Positions 24,150 through 48,221 of a stretch of DNA of 64,000 bases are shown here, in pieces (position 1 is the first letter of the stretch; every line of letters starts with the position of its first letter). The notes beneath the pieces were generated by a model, which was given only the letters and a program-made list of their open reading frames with translations, was not told the origin of the DNA and did not search any database. This DNA is from Berghia stephanieae. Its lineage: Eukaryota > Mollusca > Gastropoda > Nudibranchia > Aeolidiidae. The translations under genes and the position numbers were made by a program. The stretch is from contig CM067452.1 of assembly GCA_034508935.3 (NCBI GenBank), positions 11,795,914 to 11,859,913 of the forward strand, written 5' to 3'.

Positions 24150-24815
24150 GAAAATGGTCTCATTAGGAGGTCGTTCACTCATCTTGATAGAGATAACATG
24201 AGACAATTGTTCACTGCACTTGTACGTCCCCACATGGAATTTGGCAATGTAGCATGGGCACCACGACTACAGAAAAACAAAGACCTCATAGAAAGTGTTC
24301 TAAGACGCGCAACTCGGGTCATTCCGGGATTCAAAGATCTAGAATACACAGAAAGACTGAAAAAGATAAGAATACCTAGCATGCAGTATAGGAGAGACAG
24401 AGGAGACCTAATTGAAGCGTACAAATGCACACATAATTTATACTATGTTAGCACGAGCCCTCTAAATCTTGATTCCACCAGCACCACCAGAGGACACAGA
24501 TTCAAACTCTCCAAAGAAAGGTGTTCTCTAAACCTTAGGCAGAACTTTTTCTCAGTTAGGGTAGTCGACAAATGGAACCGCCTGCCTGCAAAAGTTGTCG
24601 ATGCCCCTTCATTGCAGGCATTCAAGTGCCGTCTTGATGCTCATTGTGAAACAGAAAAATACTGTTTGTAAAGTTAAATTCAGACACCTCCTTCCACTAT
24701 GTGGCATGCCCAGTTTTGAGAGACTTGAATTATATACGTTCACGAATGCACAAGAGCAGATAAAAGGCTGTAAAAGCCTACATAAATCTGGACTTATATC
24801 ATATCATATCATATC
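24150..24815 (+). mobile_element. LINE 3' fragment (CR1/L2-like), copy 1
   Basis: A 157-codon open frame (24198-24671) begins LFTALVRPHMEFGNVAWAPR and runs to the C-terminus: RATRVIPGFKDLEYTERLKK, YRRDRGDLIEAYK, TRGHRFKL, VDKWNRLPAKVVDAPSLQAF. This is the region after the RT catalytic core in CR1/L2-type LINEs. The 3' UTR ends in a (CATAT)n tail at 24797-24815. It belongs to the first unit of a tandem duplication. Confidence 0.82.
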
Positions 24816-26705
24816 AAAATTGCCAAATTTTAACTTTATCGGTAACTGTAACCAATTCTGAGAGCTCATCGTGCTAAGGCAGGGAGCCCAAATATTCGCT
24901 CCTAAGAAAAAATACAACCTAGTACCTTTAACTACCGTTAACAGGAAAAACAAACGACCTCTAGCTATCCCTAATAGAAAAAAACAAACAAACATAAAAA
25001 AAACAAAAAAAACAACAACCCTAGGACTGCTTTACACTGCCTTTCAGTACCTCACAAATCAAAATGGCTGCCGAGAATCAAAACAATGGTCAAATTAGGA
25101 AATTTTAAACTTTCACATATCTATCAAGGTTTGTTCTATATGATGACAAATTGAATAAATAAACGTCTGACAAAAGGTCCAAAGTGAAAATACAAATTGA
25201 AAGAAATGCTATAACGAGGAGTTTTTGGGAGGTCTCTCTAGCTTTTGTTCTTGCAAAATTTTTCTTTTTTAAAAAAACTCGTCTGCACGCAGGAAGAAAA
25301 TAATGTCGGATCGAATTCTGGAGGCTGAGGCTACTACATCACAGTTAGTTTCCTGGCTTCTGATTGGCTAATACATACGGTGAAAATAGTCAGTTCGTAA
25401 CTATAGACTGGAATTTAATAGAAATTCTAAATGTAACTCACACACTTGAAACCAATGTCATATGAAAGAGCTGGCAACACAGATTACAAAACAGTTTGAA
25501 TATTGTTTCTATCTTGATTAGAAATGTAGTTACGGCAGTTCAAAGTCTGACATTTCCGACCGATTTTTACCCCAAAATTACCATTGCAAAACTGTGACCG
25601 AAATCGTGTGATGTTATTAAAAATGGTTAAAACAGTCAATATGGAGTTCTTATCATATATTGTAAACCAAAATGTTCGTCTTATCGAGGACAATGCATTT
25701 ACATTAATAAAGGGGAAGATAAACATTTCAAATTAACACATTATTACATAATATGACGCAAATGTTATATAATTAAAAACTTGGTTAGATGTGAGAAACA
25801 ATTTGCTATATCACTTCTGGATTTATCCCCAATATCTCACTGAAACAATTGCAAATAATTCCCCTCTTTGATTTAATACATAGAGAATAAAAAAGGGTTT
25901 GAGAGTATTTAAATGAAAAGATATAAACATGTTGCGTAATGACATAATGAGTTTATTTTTACCTCTGGCAATTAAATTGCATATAAATAAAATGGTAGAT
26001 TGAAAAAGTTCAAATAAATTGAAACAGATTCCCTATTTCAATTAGAAGGAAAGTTCTGGCTTTTAATACTTAAAAAAAGTATGCTGAACCACTTTGGGTT
26101 TATTGCTATTACATCATTTGAACTGACAATTAATATAATGTTATTCCCCCCACCCCTCTTCTCTCTCAAAGTATGGGGGTGTCAAAATTTATAACTAATA
26201 GAACTTCTTACCATAATAATAATACTGATTAATGCTAAGGCCTTTCGAATATGGATACAAATAATAAAATATATCTAAGCATATGGGAAAGAAACTTGAT
26301 GACTTGATGGCAAAATAAAATAGATTAAAGCAATTGGTATTTAAAAAATATCGATATTATTAATATCGGATTTCACAAAGAGAAGAAATACGAACTTTTA
26401 AAACAAAAACTATAAAATGCCCATAAAGAAAGTTGGAAAGTATGTATTCAAAATAAAAACATAGTAAATAATAGTACTGAAAATAATATGGACTAAATTT
26501 TAAAAATAGTACATAACTAAATTTAAAATATCGATATGAATATCGATATCGTCGGGCAGCCATGATGAGAAGATAATGTAATGCATTTCGGCGCAGAGTT
26601 AAAAAGTGTCTGCGCATAGATATAAAGCCCTGAAATTTGGCATGAATAAAGTTTTGATATTATCCTAAAAACAAGCGTTTTTATTTTTAAAAAATAAATG
26701 CAATT

Positions 26706-27371
26706 GAAAATGGTCTCATTAGGAGGTCGTTCACTCATCTTGATAGAGATAACATGAGACAATTGTTCACTGCACTTGTACGTCCCCACATGGAATTTGG
26801 CAATGTAGCATGGGCACCACGACTACAGAAAAACAAAGACCTCATAGAAAGTGTTCTAAGACGCGCAACTCGGGTCATTCCGGGATTCAAAGATCTAGAA
26901 TACACAGAAAGACTGAAAAAGATAAGAATACCTAGCATGCAGTATAGGAGAGACAGAGGAGACCTAATTGAAGCGTACAAATACACACATAATTTATACT
27001 ATGTTAGCACGAGCCCTCTAAATCTTGATTCCACCAGCACCACCAGAGGACACAGATTCAAACTCTCCAAAGAAAGGTGTTCTCTAAACCTTAGGCAGAA
27101 CTTTTTCTCAGTTAGGGTAGTCGACAAATGGAACCGCCTGCCTGCAAAAGTTGTCGACGCCCATTCATTGCAGGCATTCAAGTGCCGTCTTGATGCTCAT
27201 TGTGAAACAGAAAAATACTGTTTGTAAAGTTAAATTCAGACACCTCCTTCCACTATGTGGCATGCCCAGTTTTGAGAGACTTGAATTATATACGTTCACG
27301 AATGCACAAGAGCAGATAAAAGGCTGTAAAAGCCTACATAAATCTGGACTTATATCATATCATATCATATC
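26706..27371 (+). mobile_element. LINE 3' fragment (CR1/L2-like), copy 2
   Basis: The duplicate of the fragment at 24150. Its 157-codon frame (26754-27227) differs at two residues (Cys to Tyr in EAYKYTHN; Pro to His in VDAHSLQ). Same (CATAT)n tail. The near-identity comes from the segmental duplication, not from a second insertion. Confidence 0.82.
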
Positions 27372-27389
27372 AAAATTGCCAAATTTTAA

Positions 27390-28280
27390 CTTCATATAAC
27401 TTCTGGAGTTATTATTAATGGATTTTTACTTAATTGGCACCGTTTAAAAGGAAATTGAAAGACGAAAATAATTATACCAAAATATATGCGATATTCCTCT
27501 TTATAACGAAGTTATGCATCTTTAATTGAACCCCCCAAAACGAGAACGGCGAGTTGGGTCACAATTTGACTGCCACTGCTCATTAAACTGCCTACCGCGC
27601 GATTATTTTTTTATGTGGAAATATGACTGCGGATTGGAAGTCCACGCCCATCCTCTTTATGATAGATATAAATTTTTTAAACGTCCCCTGTTGGGAAAAA
27701 AAGGAAACTGCCAAAAAAAAATTTTTTTTAAATCCATCTATCTAGTCTAGGAGTCTAGGCCTAGGGTAGTAAAATTGGGTACCGCCCTACTCAGTCTACA
27801 GAGACCAGGTCTGTACGAACTATCTATATCTTTACTTTAACAAGACACATACCTACGCGTTCTATATTCTTGCTTTAGTGTAGAAATAGTAATACAGTCC
27901 ACCGTTTTAAATGCTCGTGAGCGCCCAACGATTTATAGACAATAAGAGACTCACTACAATTTCATCATATATCTAAAATTACTTGGAACCTCTACTTTTA
28001 CTTTCATTTTTGTTACAACAAGAGTAAGCTCGCTTAGAATGTAAAAACTCGCCGGTCAAATAGAATAAGCTTTTAATTTACACAACTATGATTAGATACT
28101 AACATATTGTAGAATATTACTAAAGTCTCTTTGAAATACCGAGTTCTAATTTTGTTAATGAATAATTTTAGCCTTACAAAATAATTTTATCCACTTTTTA
28201 GTCATTTATTGTTGACTGTGTATACAGATATTTCATGGTAAATCAACCACTCTGGAAATATAACAACCTACTTCCTGTCG
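27390..28280. other. Upstream region of PSMD14
   Basis: About 0.9 kb between the tandem duplication and the proposed first splice donor. Holds short CpG-bearing stretches (GAGAACGGCGAGTTGGG, CTACCGCGCG, GACTGCGGATTGG) in otherwise AT-rich DNA. A promoter for PSMD14, perhaps also for archease in the other direction, is expected here, but no TATA box or initiator can be assigned. Confidence 0.45.
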
Positions 28281-28662
28281 GTGAGTAAGGAAATTTCATT
28301 CTCATTGTTATTGTTTGTACACAGTTCTACAGTTTATTTGGCTTTATCGGTAAGAAATTCATAAGATTAGGGATATTTTTTTTTTTTGCCAGATTCAAAC
28401 CACAATCTTTTCTCTGTATACAGAAGGAATCTGCAAGTAACGAGTTTTTTTTGACTTTCTACTATGATGATGATAGAAAGGGTTGGAGAAGGCGAGAGAA
28501 GATGAAGATGACTGAAAATTGGCAAATTATTAAATTATTAAGTTTCAAGTCCAAGTGTCTGTACTGCTGCTATACACGTTATTTAACTTCTCTCCTCCTG
28601 TTTCTGATTCTCAAATTAGAATTCTATAAAAAAATTCACTTTATTTACTTTTGTTTTCACAG
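28281..28662 (+). other. PSMD14: Probable PSMD14 5' UTR intron
   Basis: CTTCCTGTCG|GTGAGTAAGG at 28280/28281 is a near-consensus donor and TTTTCACAG at 28662 a good acceptor, 4 nt before the start codon. This suggests a non-coding first exon ending at 28280; the transcription start was not located. CTTCCTG in that exon resembles an ETS-type site common in housekeeping promoters, but this is only a motif match. Confidence 0.5.
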
Positions 28663-28666
28663 CACA

Positions 28667-41825
<13,159 letters not shown>

Positions 41826-42158
41826 TGTGGGGCATGTGTAAGAGTGTGTGTATGTATGTGTGTGTTTGTGTGTGCGTCTGTCGCATCTAATTACTTGAGA
41901 GAGGGAATGACAAGAACGTTTGTTATAAAGAGCTGATGTGGATATTTGTCACATAATCATTCATTTACTGGGTTTTTTTTTTTTTAAGTTCATCAAACTG
42001 TTTGCCCATCTGACTGTGCATTTTATTTCTGGTTTTAGATAGTGATCTATTATTCCTTTGGTTTTTATTCAATATGAAATGCAATTGCGTTTTTAAAAGA
42101 AATCTTTTGTCTAAGATTAATGTTTTTGTTTTTTTTTCATAATATTTTGGATTATTTG

Positions 42159-42164
42159 AATAAA
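42159..42164 (+). promoter_or_regulatory. PSMD14: PSMD14 polyadenylation signal
   Basis: AATAAA 334 nt after the PSMD14 stop, in a T-rich 3' UTR; the next repeat (family A) begins about 210 bp further on. Cleavage is expected near 42175-42190. Confidence 0.6.
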
Positions 42165-42374
42165 TATTTATGATATTGCCAAAATATGATCCGTTTAATT
42201 TTTTTATTGGGAAGAGTGGGGATAGTTGGTTGAGCTCTCATAGCTCGAGCAAAGGAACTGAAGCTATTGTTTTTGTTTGTTTTTCTTTTTTTAGTTTAGG
42301 ATTGGGGGGTGGGGGGCTGATGTTTCTGTCAACCTAGTAGTGATTGTGTATTTGGGTTAATTAGATTTAAATAG

Positions 42375-42868
42375 CTGGGTGGAGTCTTTTGACTTCTCGT
42401 GGTAAGCAAGGAAGTCTTTTCCTGTGTCTTATATCCCCTAATACTTGGTTTTCAGCTTGCTTTCTGTCTTTGACTTGGAATGAAATTACTTGGTTTTGTC
42501 GCGGCCCTGGTCTGAGTCCTCTGCTGCAGGCGAAACAGTCAAATGTGGTAGTATTAGTTTTGGTAGACGATTTTTTTGTTCCTTGTAAATCATCTCTCAG
42601 TCATGTGCTATTATATTTTGTTTTGAATGTGATTTGTAAACATTTGAGTGTATTCCTCTTAGTGGGATCCTGTGCTTGAGTCTGGATGAGACTTTTTTGT
42701 GGTCTCAAACTAAGTACTGATAATGTGCTCTTGGAATCTACATCTGTCGCCTATATGAACTATTCCCTTTTGTCTTACTTTTTCATGGATGCTTTCAATT
42801 GTAAATCTAGAATTTTAAACTATCCCAGTTCCTTTTTACAGACGCTGAAATGACCCTAATGTGTTGCT
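42375..42868 (+). mobile_element. Family A repeat, no tail
   Basis: CTGGGTGGAGTCTTTTGACTTC to CGCTGAAATGACCCTAATGTGTTGC, where it is cut off before the A-rich tail. Confidence 0.73.
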
Positions 42869-42909
42869 TCATACAGTTATACTATTTGCCTGTTAAGCGT
42901 CCTTTTTGT

Positions 42910-43421
42910 CTGGGTGGGGTTCCTGATCTCCATTGTGGGCAGGGAGGCACTAACTGCGTCTTCTAGCCCCCTATATCTGTTTTCCAACTTGCTTTCTGTC
43001 TTTGTCTTGGATTGAGATCACTTGGTTTTGTCCTGGCCGGACATCTGGCTGGGAGGCTGGAAGCAATCAAATGTATAGTTTTGAGAGATGATATTTTTTG
43101 TCTTGCCTCTATTATGCACTGTATTATTTGTTTTAAACATTATATGATTTGTAAACATTTGAATGTGTTCCTCTTAGTGGGAACCTGTGCTTGTGTCTGG
43201 ATGAAGCATTTAGGTAATCTCAAACCAAGTACACTGATAGTGTGTTCTTGGAATATACATCTGTTCCCTATTTGAACCAATTCCCCTTTGTCTTATATTT
43301 TCTTGAGTACTTTAATTGTACTTCTAGAACTTTCTACTTTCCCATTTTCTTCCTTTTTACTGGTGCTGATATAACCTAAATGAGTTGCAAGGACTGTAAA
43401 ACCCTTAAAAACAATCAAACA
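42910..43421 (+). mobile_element. Family A repeat, near complete
   Basis: CTGGGTGGGGTTCCTGATCTCC to ACTGTAAAACCCTTAAAAACAATCAAAC. Confidence 0.76.
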
Positions 43422-43474
43422 TCCTTTATTGTACCAACACGAAGTCTGCCAAAATTGGTTGGCATTAAAAAAAA

Positions 43475-43753
43475 CTAGAGCTTTTATATTGCGTAATATC
43501 CACTAAATGTGCTTAAAGCGCTTTACAAAGGGTCTTTGACCAACAGCAACATGTAGAATGAGATATGACGCCTGTTAGGCAATATTACAAATTTTTTCCG
43601 ACAGAGACAACGTTGTTGACGGCCAGGTACTCATTTTACACCTGAGTACAGTGAGAGAATGTGAGTAAAGAGTATTTTTCAAGGACTCAACTTTGCGCGG
43701 GCGAGGCTCGGACCCAGGACCTTCCAATCCAATAGAAGACCACATAGCCGCAC
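43475..43753 (-). mobile_element. tRNA-derived SINE (B type)
   Basis: Near full length, with a deletion around the B-box side of the head (GGATTGGAAGGTCCTGGGTCCGAGCC kept, the anticodon-side region shortened). Confidence 0.78.
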
Positions 43754-43850
43754 ATTGTAGAATTTGCTTTTATACTGTAACACATTGATTGGGGATTGAA
43801 CTTCACACCTGATTACCGGTCTGATGCGACCATTACACCACAATGGTTTT

Positions 43851-43904
43851 GTGCAGCTATGTGGTCTAATGGTATGACACTCGACTTCGGATCAGAAAGT
43901 CCTA
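43851..43904 (+). mobile_element. SINE (B type) head, cut off by the L2-like LINE
   Basis: TGTGCAGCTATGTGGTCTAATGG and ACTCGACTTCGGATCAGAAAGTCC; the rest of the same SINE resumes at 47104 with CAGGTTCGAGCC. Confidence 0.78.
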
Positions 43905-44200
43905 ATAATAATAATAATAATAATAATACTTTATTGCATCCCAAAAAGGAAATTTTTTGTACAGACGTGTTATAATTTACATAATAAGATAAAAATACAA
44001 TGGAAATAGGATGTATATATATAAAAGGAGCAGCTCCATAACCAGAGCTGCGCTTTATAATATGAATAATTTCAACACTGTAAAATAGTCAAAACTGTCA
44101 CTATAAATTAAAAATTGAAAAGATTGCAAAACAAATAAATTAATAATTTAATATTTACATTTTTTTGAAAGTAAAAATGCGAAATAATTGTATAAAATGA

Positions 44201-45793
44201 TTATTGCTTGTTGTTATAAAGCCTAATACTGGATGGCAGAAATGATTTTCGGTGTCTCTCTGTTTTCGTTGAAATAGAGAAAGGGCGACCACTTCTTTCT
44301 GACATAATAACTGATGGTCTTAGTGGATGATACTGGTCATTTAATATTTTAGTTATTTTATTTATACAAAATTTCTCGTATAAAAGATCTACATCGTCAA
44401 CATCATTTATATAGCGTTTAATAGATTTTTTAATATTTGAATTTATTTTGTTCCTTTCCACTGCTAAGCAATTGCCTCCCCAAGCTGTTATACAAAATGA
44501 CAAAACACTTTCGATTACTGCTCTATAAAATAATGTGCAGAGGGTTTTATCTATTCTAAACTGAGAGAGTTTTGATAAAAAATATGTACGTCTGCACATC
44601 TTATGCCTAATTATTTTCAAGTGTTCATCCCACTTGAGCCTGTCATCAATTGTTACACCAAGGCATTTGTAGTGAGGAACTCGCTGGACGAATTGGTCCT
44701 TTAATTTTAACGGTTCTATCGGTTCCTTCACTCTCCTAAAGTCAATCACTAGCTCCTTTGTCTTGCTTATGTTAAGCTCTAGGTGGTGGGCATCACACCA
44801 AGACACAAATCTATCAATTTCTTGCCTATAAGCCACTTCGTTGCCATTTGTTATGAGGCCTTGAAGAGCGGTGTCATCTGCAAACTTTATTAAAGGTACA
44901 CTCAGGTTTTGACTTCTACAGTCATTCGTGTATATTGTGAATAATACAGGGGACAATACACAACCTTGAGGAGCACCAGTATTTGTAGTTATACAGGAAG
45001 ATATGTTTTGTCCTAATTGAACATATTGTGCTCTCTCCGTAAGAAATTCGAGCACCCAAGCAATTATATACTTGTTTAGATTCAGACTAGTCAATTTTTG
45101 AACAACCAACTGAGGTTGCATTGTATTGAACGCTGAAGAAAAATCTGCGAAAAGCAATCTGCAATAGCTCTTAGCGTGATCTAGATGCCTGTAGATGTTT
45201 GTAAACAGCAAAATGGCATCCTCTACGCCACGTCCTGGTTTGTAAGCAAATTGATGACTATCACTCAATGGCATAAACTGGTTCCTAATTTTAACAAGAA
45301 CAAGTTTTTCTAAAGATTTCATGACTATTGAAGTCAGTGCAACAGGTCTGAGATCGTTCATAGATTCAAGTTTTTCTTTTTTTGGAACAGGAATAATTTT
45401 TGAAGTTTTCCAAATTTCAGGGATCGAAACGCATTGGAGGGACCAGTTAAAAATATGTGTATAAATGGGGGACAGTTGATGGGCACATTCTTTTAATAAT
45501 TTTCCTTTCAATCCATCCGGCCCAGCAGCCTTCCTCTCGTTTAGTTTCGAAAATACGAATCTCGTTTCTTCTTCACTGACCTCAATAGTCATTTCATCTT
45601 CCAAAGCCCTGTCTAATTTATGTTTTTCATTTTCAATATCAAATTTGTTTGTTGTGTCAAAACGTGAATAAAATTTATTTAGAGTTTCAATTTCGATATT
45701 TTCAGATATAATCGTGGGCTTTGGATTATAGTTAACAGCAGTTTTAAGCCCCGCCACGTGTCCCGTATATCCCAGAAGAAAAGCATTTTTCAA
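44201..45793 (-). CDS. LINE reverse transcriptase domain (L2/CR1-like)
   Basis: About 530 codons. RT blocks in order: AAGPDGLKGKLL, IIPVPKK, RPVALTS, FADFSSAF (motif A Asp), GAPQGCVLSPVLF (motif B), IKFADDTAL (motif C, catalytic Asp pair), then HHLELNISKTKE and YKCLGVTIDD. All catalytic residues are present. The first dozen codons are out of frame relative to the family linker, so the true domain start is in the preceding frame. The C-terminal end (RPFSISTKTERHRKSFLPSS) is typical of fish and invertebrate L2-like elements. Confidence 0.88.
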   Translation of the reverse strand: MKNAFLLGYTGHVAGLKTAVNYNPKPTIISENIEIETLNKFYSRFDTTNKFDIENEKHKLDRALEDEMTIEVSEEETRFVFSKLNERKAAGPDGLKGKLLKECAHQLSPIYTHIFNWSLQCVSIPEIWKTSKIIPVPKKEKLESMNDLRPVALTSIVMKSLEKLVLVKIRNQFMPLSDSHQFAYKPGRGVEDAILLFTNIYRHLDHAKSYCRLLFADFSSAFNTMQPQLVVQKLTSLNLNKYIIAWVLEFLTERAQYVQLGQNISSCITTNTGAPQGCVLSPVLFTIYTNDCRSQNLSVPLIKFADDTALQGLITNGNEVAYRQEIDRFVSWCDAHHLELNISKTKELVIDFRRVKEPIEPLKLKDQFVQRVPHYKCLGVTIDDRLKWDEHLKIIRHKMCRRTYFLSKLSQFRIDKTLCTLFYRAVIESVLSFCITAWGGNCLAVERNKINSNIKKSIKRYINDVDDVDLLYEKFCINKITKILNDQYHPLRPSVIMSERSGRPFSISTKTERHRKSFLPSSIRLYNNKQ

Positions 45794-45959
45794 TTTTATT
45801 TTTGTACTTGTCTCTACAACTGGATATTACTCTCTTTATCTCTTTTTGTTTTGTTTTCAGATCTTTTTTGTTTCCACTAGTATAGAGAGTTTTCTTTTGG
45901 TTCAATAAAAGTTTTAGATCTTTTGTTATCCAAGGCTTGTTGTTAGGATAATATTTTAT

Positions 45960-46871
45960 TTATTTTTTACAAGACACGAGCTGTTCACAGAATTTTAAAT
46001 ACTCACTCACACAGTCATTCAGCTCATCCACACTATCACATGATTCGATAAAAACATTCCAGTCAGTGCATTCAAAACAACCACGCAAATCTTCACACAC
46101 ACTTCCGTTCCAGATCTGTACACTTTTCTTTACTGGTTTTACACGTTTAAAAACAGGGCGGTAGGTGGGGAGTAGCAAGAGCATGCAGTGGTCAGATAAA
46201 CCCAATGGGGCACGGGGTAAACATTTGTAACTATTTTTAATATTACACAGGAATAAATCTAATGTTTTTTTGTCCCTTGTCTCGCAGTCCACGTATTGAT
46301 GAAGTCCCGGGAGAGTGAAATCTTTACATTGGTTAAAATCACCAGTGACCATCAATACGGCATCGGGCGACTTCATTTGAATGTCCTGTATTTCTTTCTT
46401 CAAAATATTTTTCGCTGTGTTGTTGTCTGATGATGGTGGAATGTAGACGTTGATGATGATGACATGAGTAAATTCCCGGGGTAGATAATAAGGTCGTGAC
46501 GAAACAGTAATAAATTCAATATAATCGTCACAATACATTTTCTTTATTTGACAATTATTGGGGTGGCACCATTTGTTGTTAATATTTGTGCACACCCCAC
46601 CCCCAGTTCGTTTATTTACATTAGTCCGATCTCCTCGAAATAGTGAGTATTGTTCAATATCAAAACATGATGATGGTATGTGAGGAGATAGCCAAGTCTC
46701 TGTTAACGCTATTATGGAGGCTTGACGATAGTCATTATTGTAACGACACAGTGAAAACAGTTCATCAATTTTATTCTTTAATGATCTTACATTACCTGTC
46801 ACTCCTCCTTTTCTCCCCCTCTTTCTTACTTTAATAAACGACGTGTCAATAGTGGGTGGTGGGGGTGACAC
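45960..46871 (-). CDS. LINE endonuclease domain (L2/CR1-like)
   Basis: About 300 codons of an exonuclease-endonuclease-phosphatase fold. Visible catalytic blocks are TETWLSP, VTGDFNQ and LSDHC, in the usual order. It nicks target DNA to prime reverse transcription. The stop at 45960 comes from a frameshift: the next frame continues with PWITKDLKLLLNQKK, the linker expected before the RT domain. Confidence 0.85.
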   Translation of the reverse strand: MSPPPPTIDTSFIKVRKRGRKGGVTGNVRSLKNKIDELFSLCRYNNDYRQASIIALTETWLSPHIPSSCFDIEQYSLFRGDRTNVNKRTGGGVCTNINNKWCHPNNCQIKKMYCDDYIEFITVSSRPYYLPREFTHVIIINVYIPPSSDNNTAKNILKKEIQDIQMKSPDAVLMVTGDFNQCKDFTLPGLHQYVDCETRDKKTLDLFLCNIKNSYKCLPRAPLGLSDHCMLLLLPTYRPVFKRVKPVKKSVQIWNGSVCEDLRGCFECTDWNVFIESCDSVDELNDCVSEYLKFCEQLVSCKK

Positions 46872-47013
46872 GGGTTGGAGGGATCGGAGAGTCTCTGGAG
46901 TATATTATTATCGATAGGCTTTTGGCAGCAAAATCACAGGCTAAAACACCATTTATGCTTATAAATATACTAATAAATATAAAAATCAGGAACAATATAT
47001 ACTTCACATCCAT
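46846..47013 (-). CDS. LINE leader peptide frame with hydrophobic N-terminus
   Basis: A 55-codon frame at the 5' end of the LINE starts MDVKYILFLIFIFISIFISI and ends in a TGA just inside the endonuclease frame. The first 26 residues look like a signal peptide or membrane anchor (charged start, about 18 hydrophobic residues, then Ala-Cys). A one-base shift near 46895 would join it to the SLQPVSPPPP that precedes the endonuclease, so it was probably the N-terminus of the LINE protein. Confidence 0.5.
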   Translation of the reverse strand: MDVKYILFLIFIFISIFISINGVLACDFAAKSLSIIIYSRDSPIPPTRVTPTTHY

Positions 47014-47103
47014 TTTGAATAAAAATTAGGCGTAAATTCCGGCGATTGAATGATAAATGAATAAAAATATGTGTAGAAATAGGTAAACATTCACAACACG
47101 TCT

Positions 47104-47640
47104 GTTGTCGCCGGAAGCCAGCGCCAGGTTCGAGCCTCGCTCAGCGCATTGTTGAGTCCTTAGAAAAGGATCTTTACTCGCATTCTCTCACCATACTCCG
47201 GTGTATAATGAGTACTTGGCCATTATCAGCGTAGTCTATGTCTGAAAAATTGCCTAACAGGCGTCATGTCTCATTCTACATGTTATGTGTTGCTATTGGT
47301 CAGTGTATTCCTTCTAGTGGGATCTTGTGCTTGTGTCAGGATGAGACTTTTAGGTAATCTCAAACTAAGTACACTGATAGTGTGCTCTTAGAATCTAAAT
47401 CTGTTCCTATTCGAACCATTTCCTTGGTCTTACTATTACTTTTTTCATCAAATTCTTTTTATTGTACATCAAGAATGTATTTACTAACCAATTTTCTTCC
47501 TTTTTAATGCGCTGATATGACCTAAATGTGTTACAAGCGCCGTAAAACCCTTTAAAAAAAAAACAAAAAAAAAACAGGGACCCCTGTAAAGCGCTTTGAG
47601 CTCGTTTAGTGGATACTGCACTATATAAATGCTCAATTTT
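47104..47640 (+). mobile_element. SINE (B type) body, interrupted by a truncated family A copy
   Basis: CAGGTTCGAGCCTCGCTCAGCG through CTATTGGTCAG (47303), then family A sequence (47304-47576), then CAGGGACCCCTGTAAAGCGC and the tail to 47640. Together with 43851-43904 it makes one SINE hit by two later insertions. Confidence 0.8.
47304..47576 (+). mobile_element. Family A repeat, 5' truncated, in a SINE
   Basis: Starts at TGTATTCCTTCTAGTGGGATC, ends CGCCGTAAAACCCTTTAAAAAA; inserted in the B-type SINE body between GGTCAG and CAGGGACC. Confidence 0.76.
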
Positions 47641-47685
47641 TTTACCTGACAGTTAGGAATCAGGCGGTCTGCCTGATCCCCAGTC

Positions 47686-48221
47686 CTGGGTGGGGTTCCT
47701 GACCTCCCATAGCGGGCAGGGAGGTACTTACTGTGTCTTCTATACCCCTATATCTGTTTTCCAACTAGCTTCCTATCTTTGTCTTGGAATGAGATTACTT
47801 GGTTTTGCCCTGGCACTGGCCGGGTACCCTGGCTGGGAGGGAAACAGTCAAATATATAGTTTTGGGAGATGATATTTTTTTCCTTGTAAATCATCTCTCT
47901 GTTATGCACTATATTATGTTTTCTTTGTATTATATGATTTGTAAAACATTTGAGTGTATTCCTCTTAGTGGGGACCTGTGCTTGTGTCTGGCTGAGACTT
48001 GTAGGTGATCTCAAACTAAGTACTTTGACGGTGTGCTCTTGGAATCTACATCTGTTTCCTATTTGAACCAATTCCCCTTTGTTTTACCTTTTCTTGGGTA
48101 CTTTAATTGTAATTCTAGAACTTTTTACTATCCCATTTTCTTCCTTTTCACTGGCGCTGATATGACCTAAATGTGTTGCAAGCGCCGTAAAACACTTAAA
48201 AACAAAAACAAAAAAACAAAC
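47686..48221 (+). mobile_element. Family A repeat, complete
   Basis: 536 bp, CTGGGTGGGGTTCCTGACC to ACAAAAAAACAAAC, flanked by GATCCCCAGTC (47675-47685 and 48222-48232). Confidence 0.85.

Larger units (their letters stand above)
22261..27389. repeat. Tandem segmental duplication, two ~2.57-kb units
   Basis: Unit 1 is 22261-24833 and unit 2 is 24834-27389; both start CTTTATCGGTAACTGTAACC and end at GCCAAATTTTAA. By eye they differ at only about a dozen sites (for example a C-run length change near 23590 and short indels near 23762 and 23830), around 99% identity. Each holds about 1.9 kb of otherwise unrecognised sequence and then a LINE 3' fragment. It lies between the archease and PSMD14 start codons. 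Confidence 0.93.
43905..47103 (-). mobile_element. L2/CR1-like LINE, nearly full length, frameshifted
   Basis: A 3.2-kb non-LTR retrotransposon read on the minus strand. From its 5' end: a short leader frame (47013-46846), an apurinic endonuclease frame (46871-45960), a reverse transcriptase frame (45793-44201), a 3' UTR and a (TTA)n tail at 43905-43928. The endonuclease and RT are expected to be one protein; small indels around 45960 and near 45780 separate the frames, so this copy is probably dead. It inserted into a tRNA-type SINE, whose halves lie at 43851-43904 and from 47104. The 3' end (GTACAAAAAATTTCC...AATAAAGTA) recurs at 36220-36331. Confidence 0.88.
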
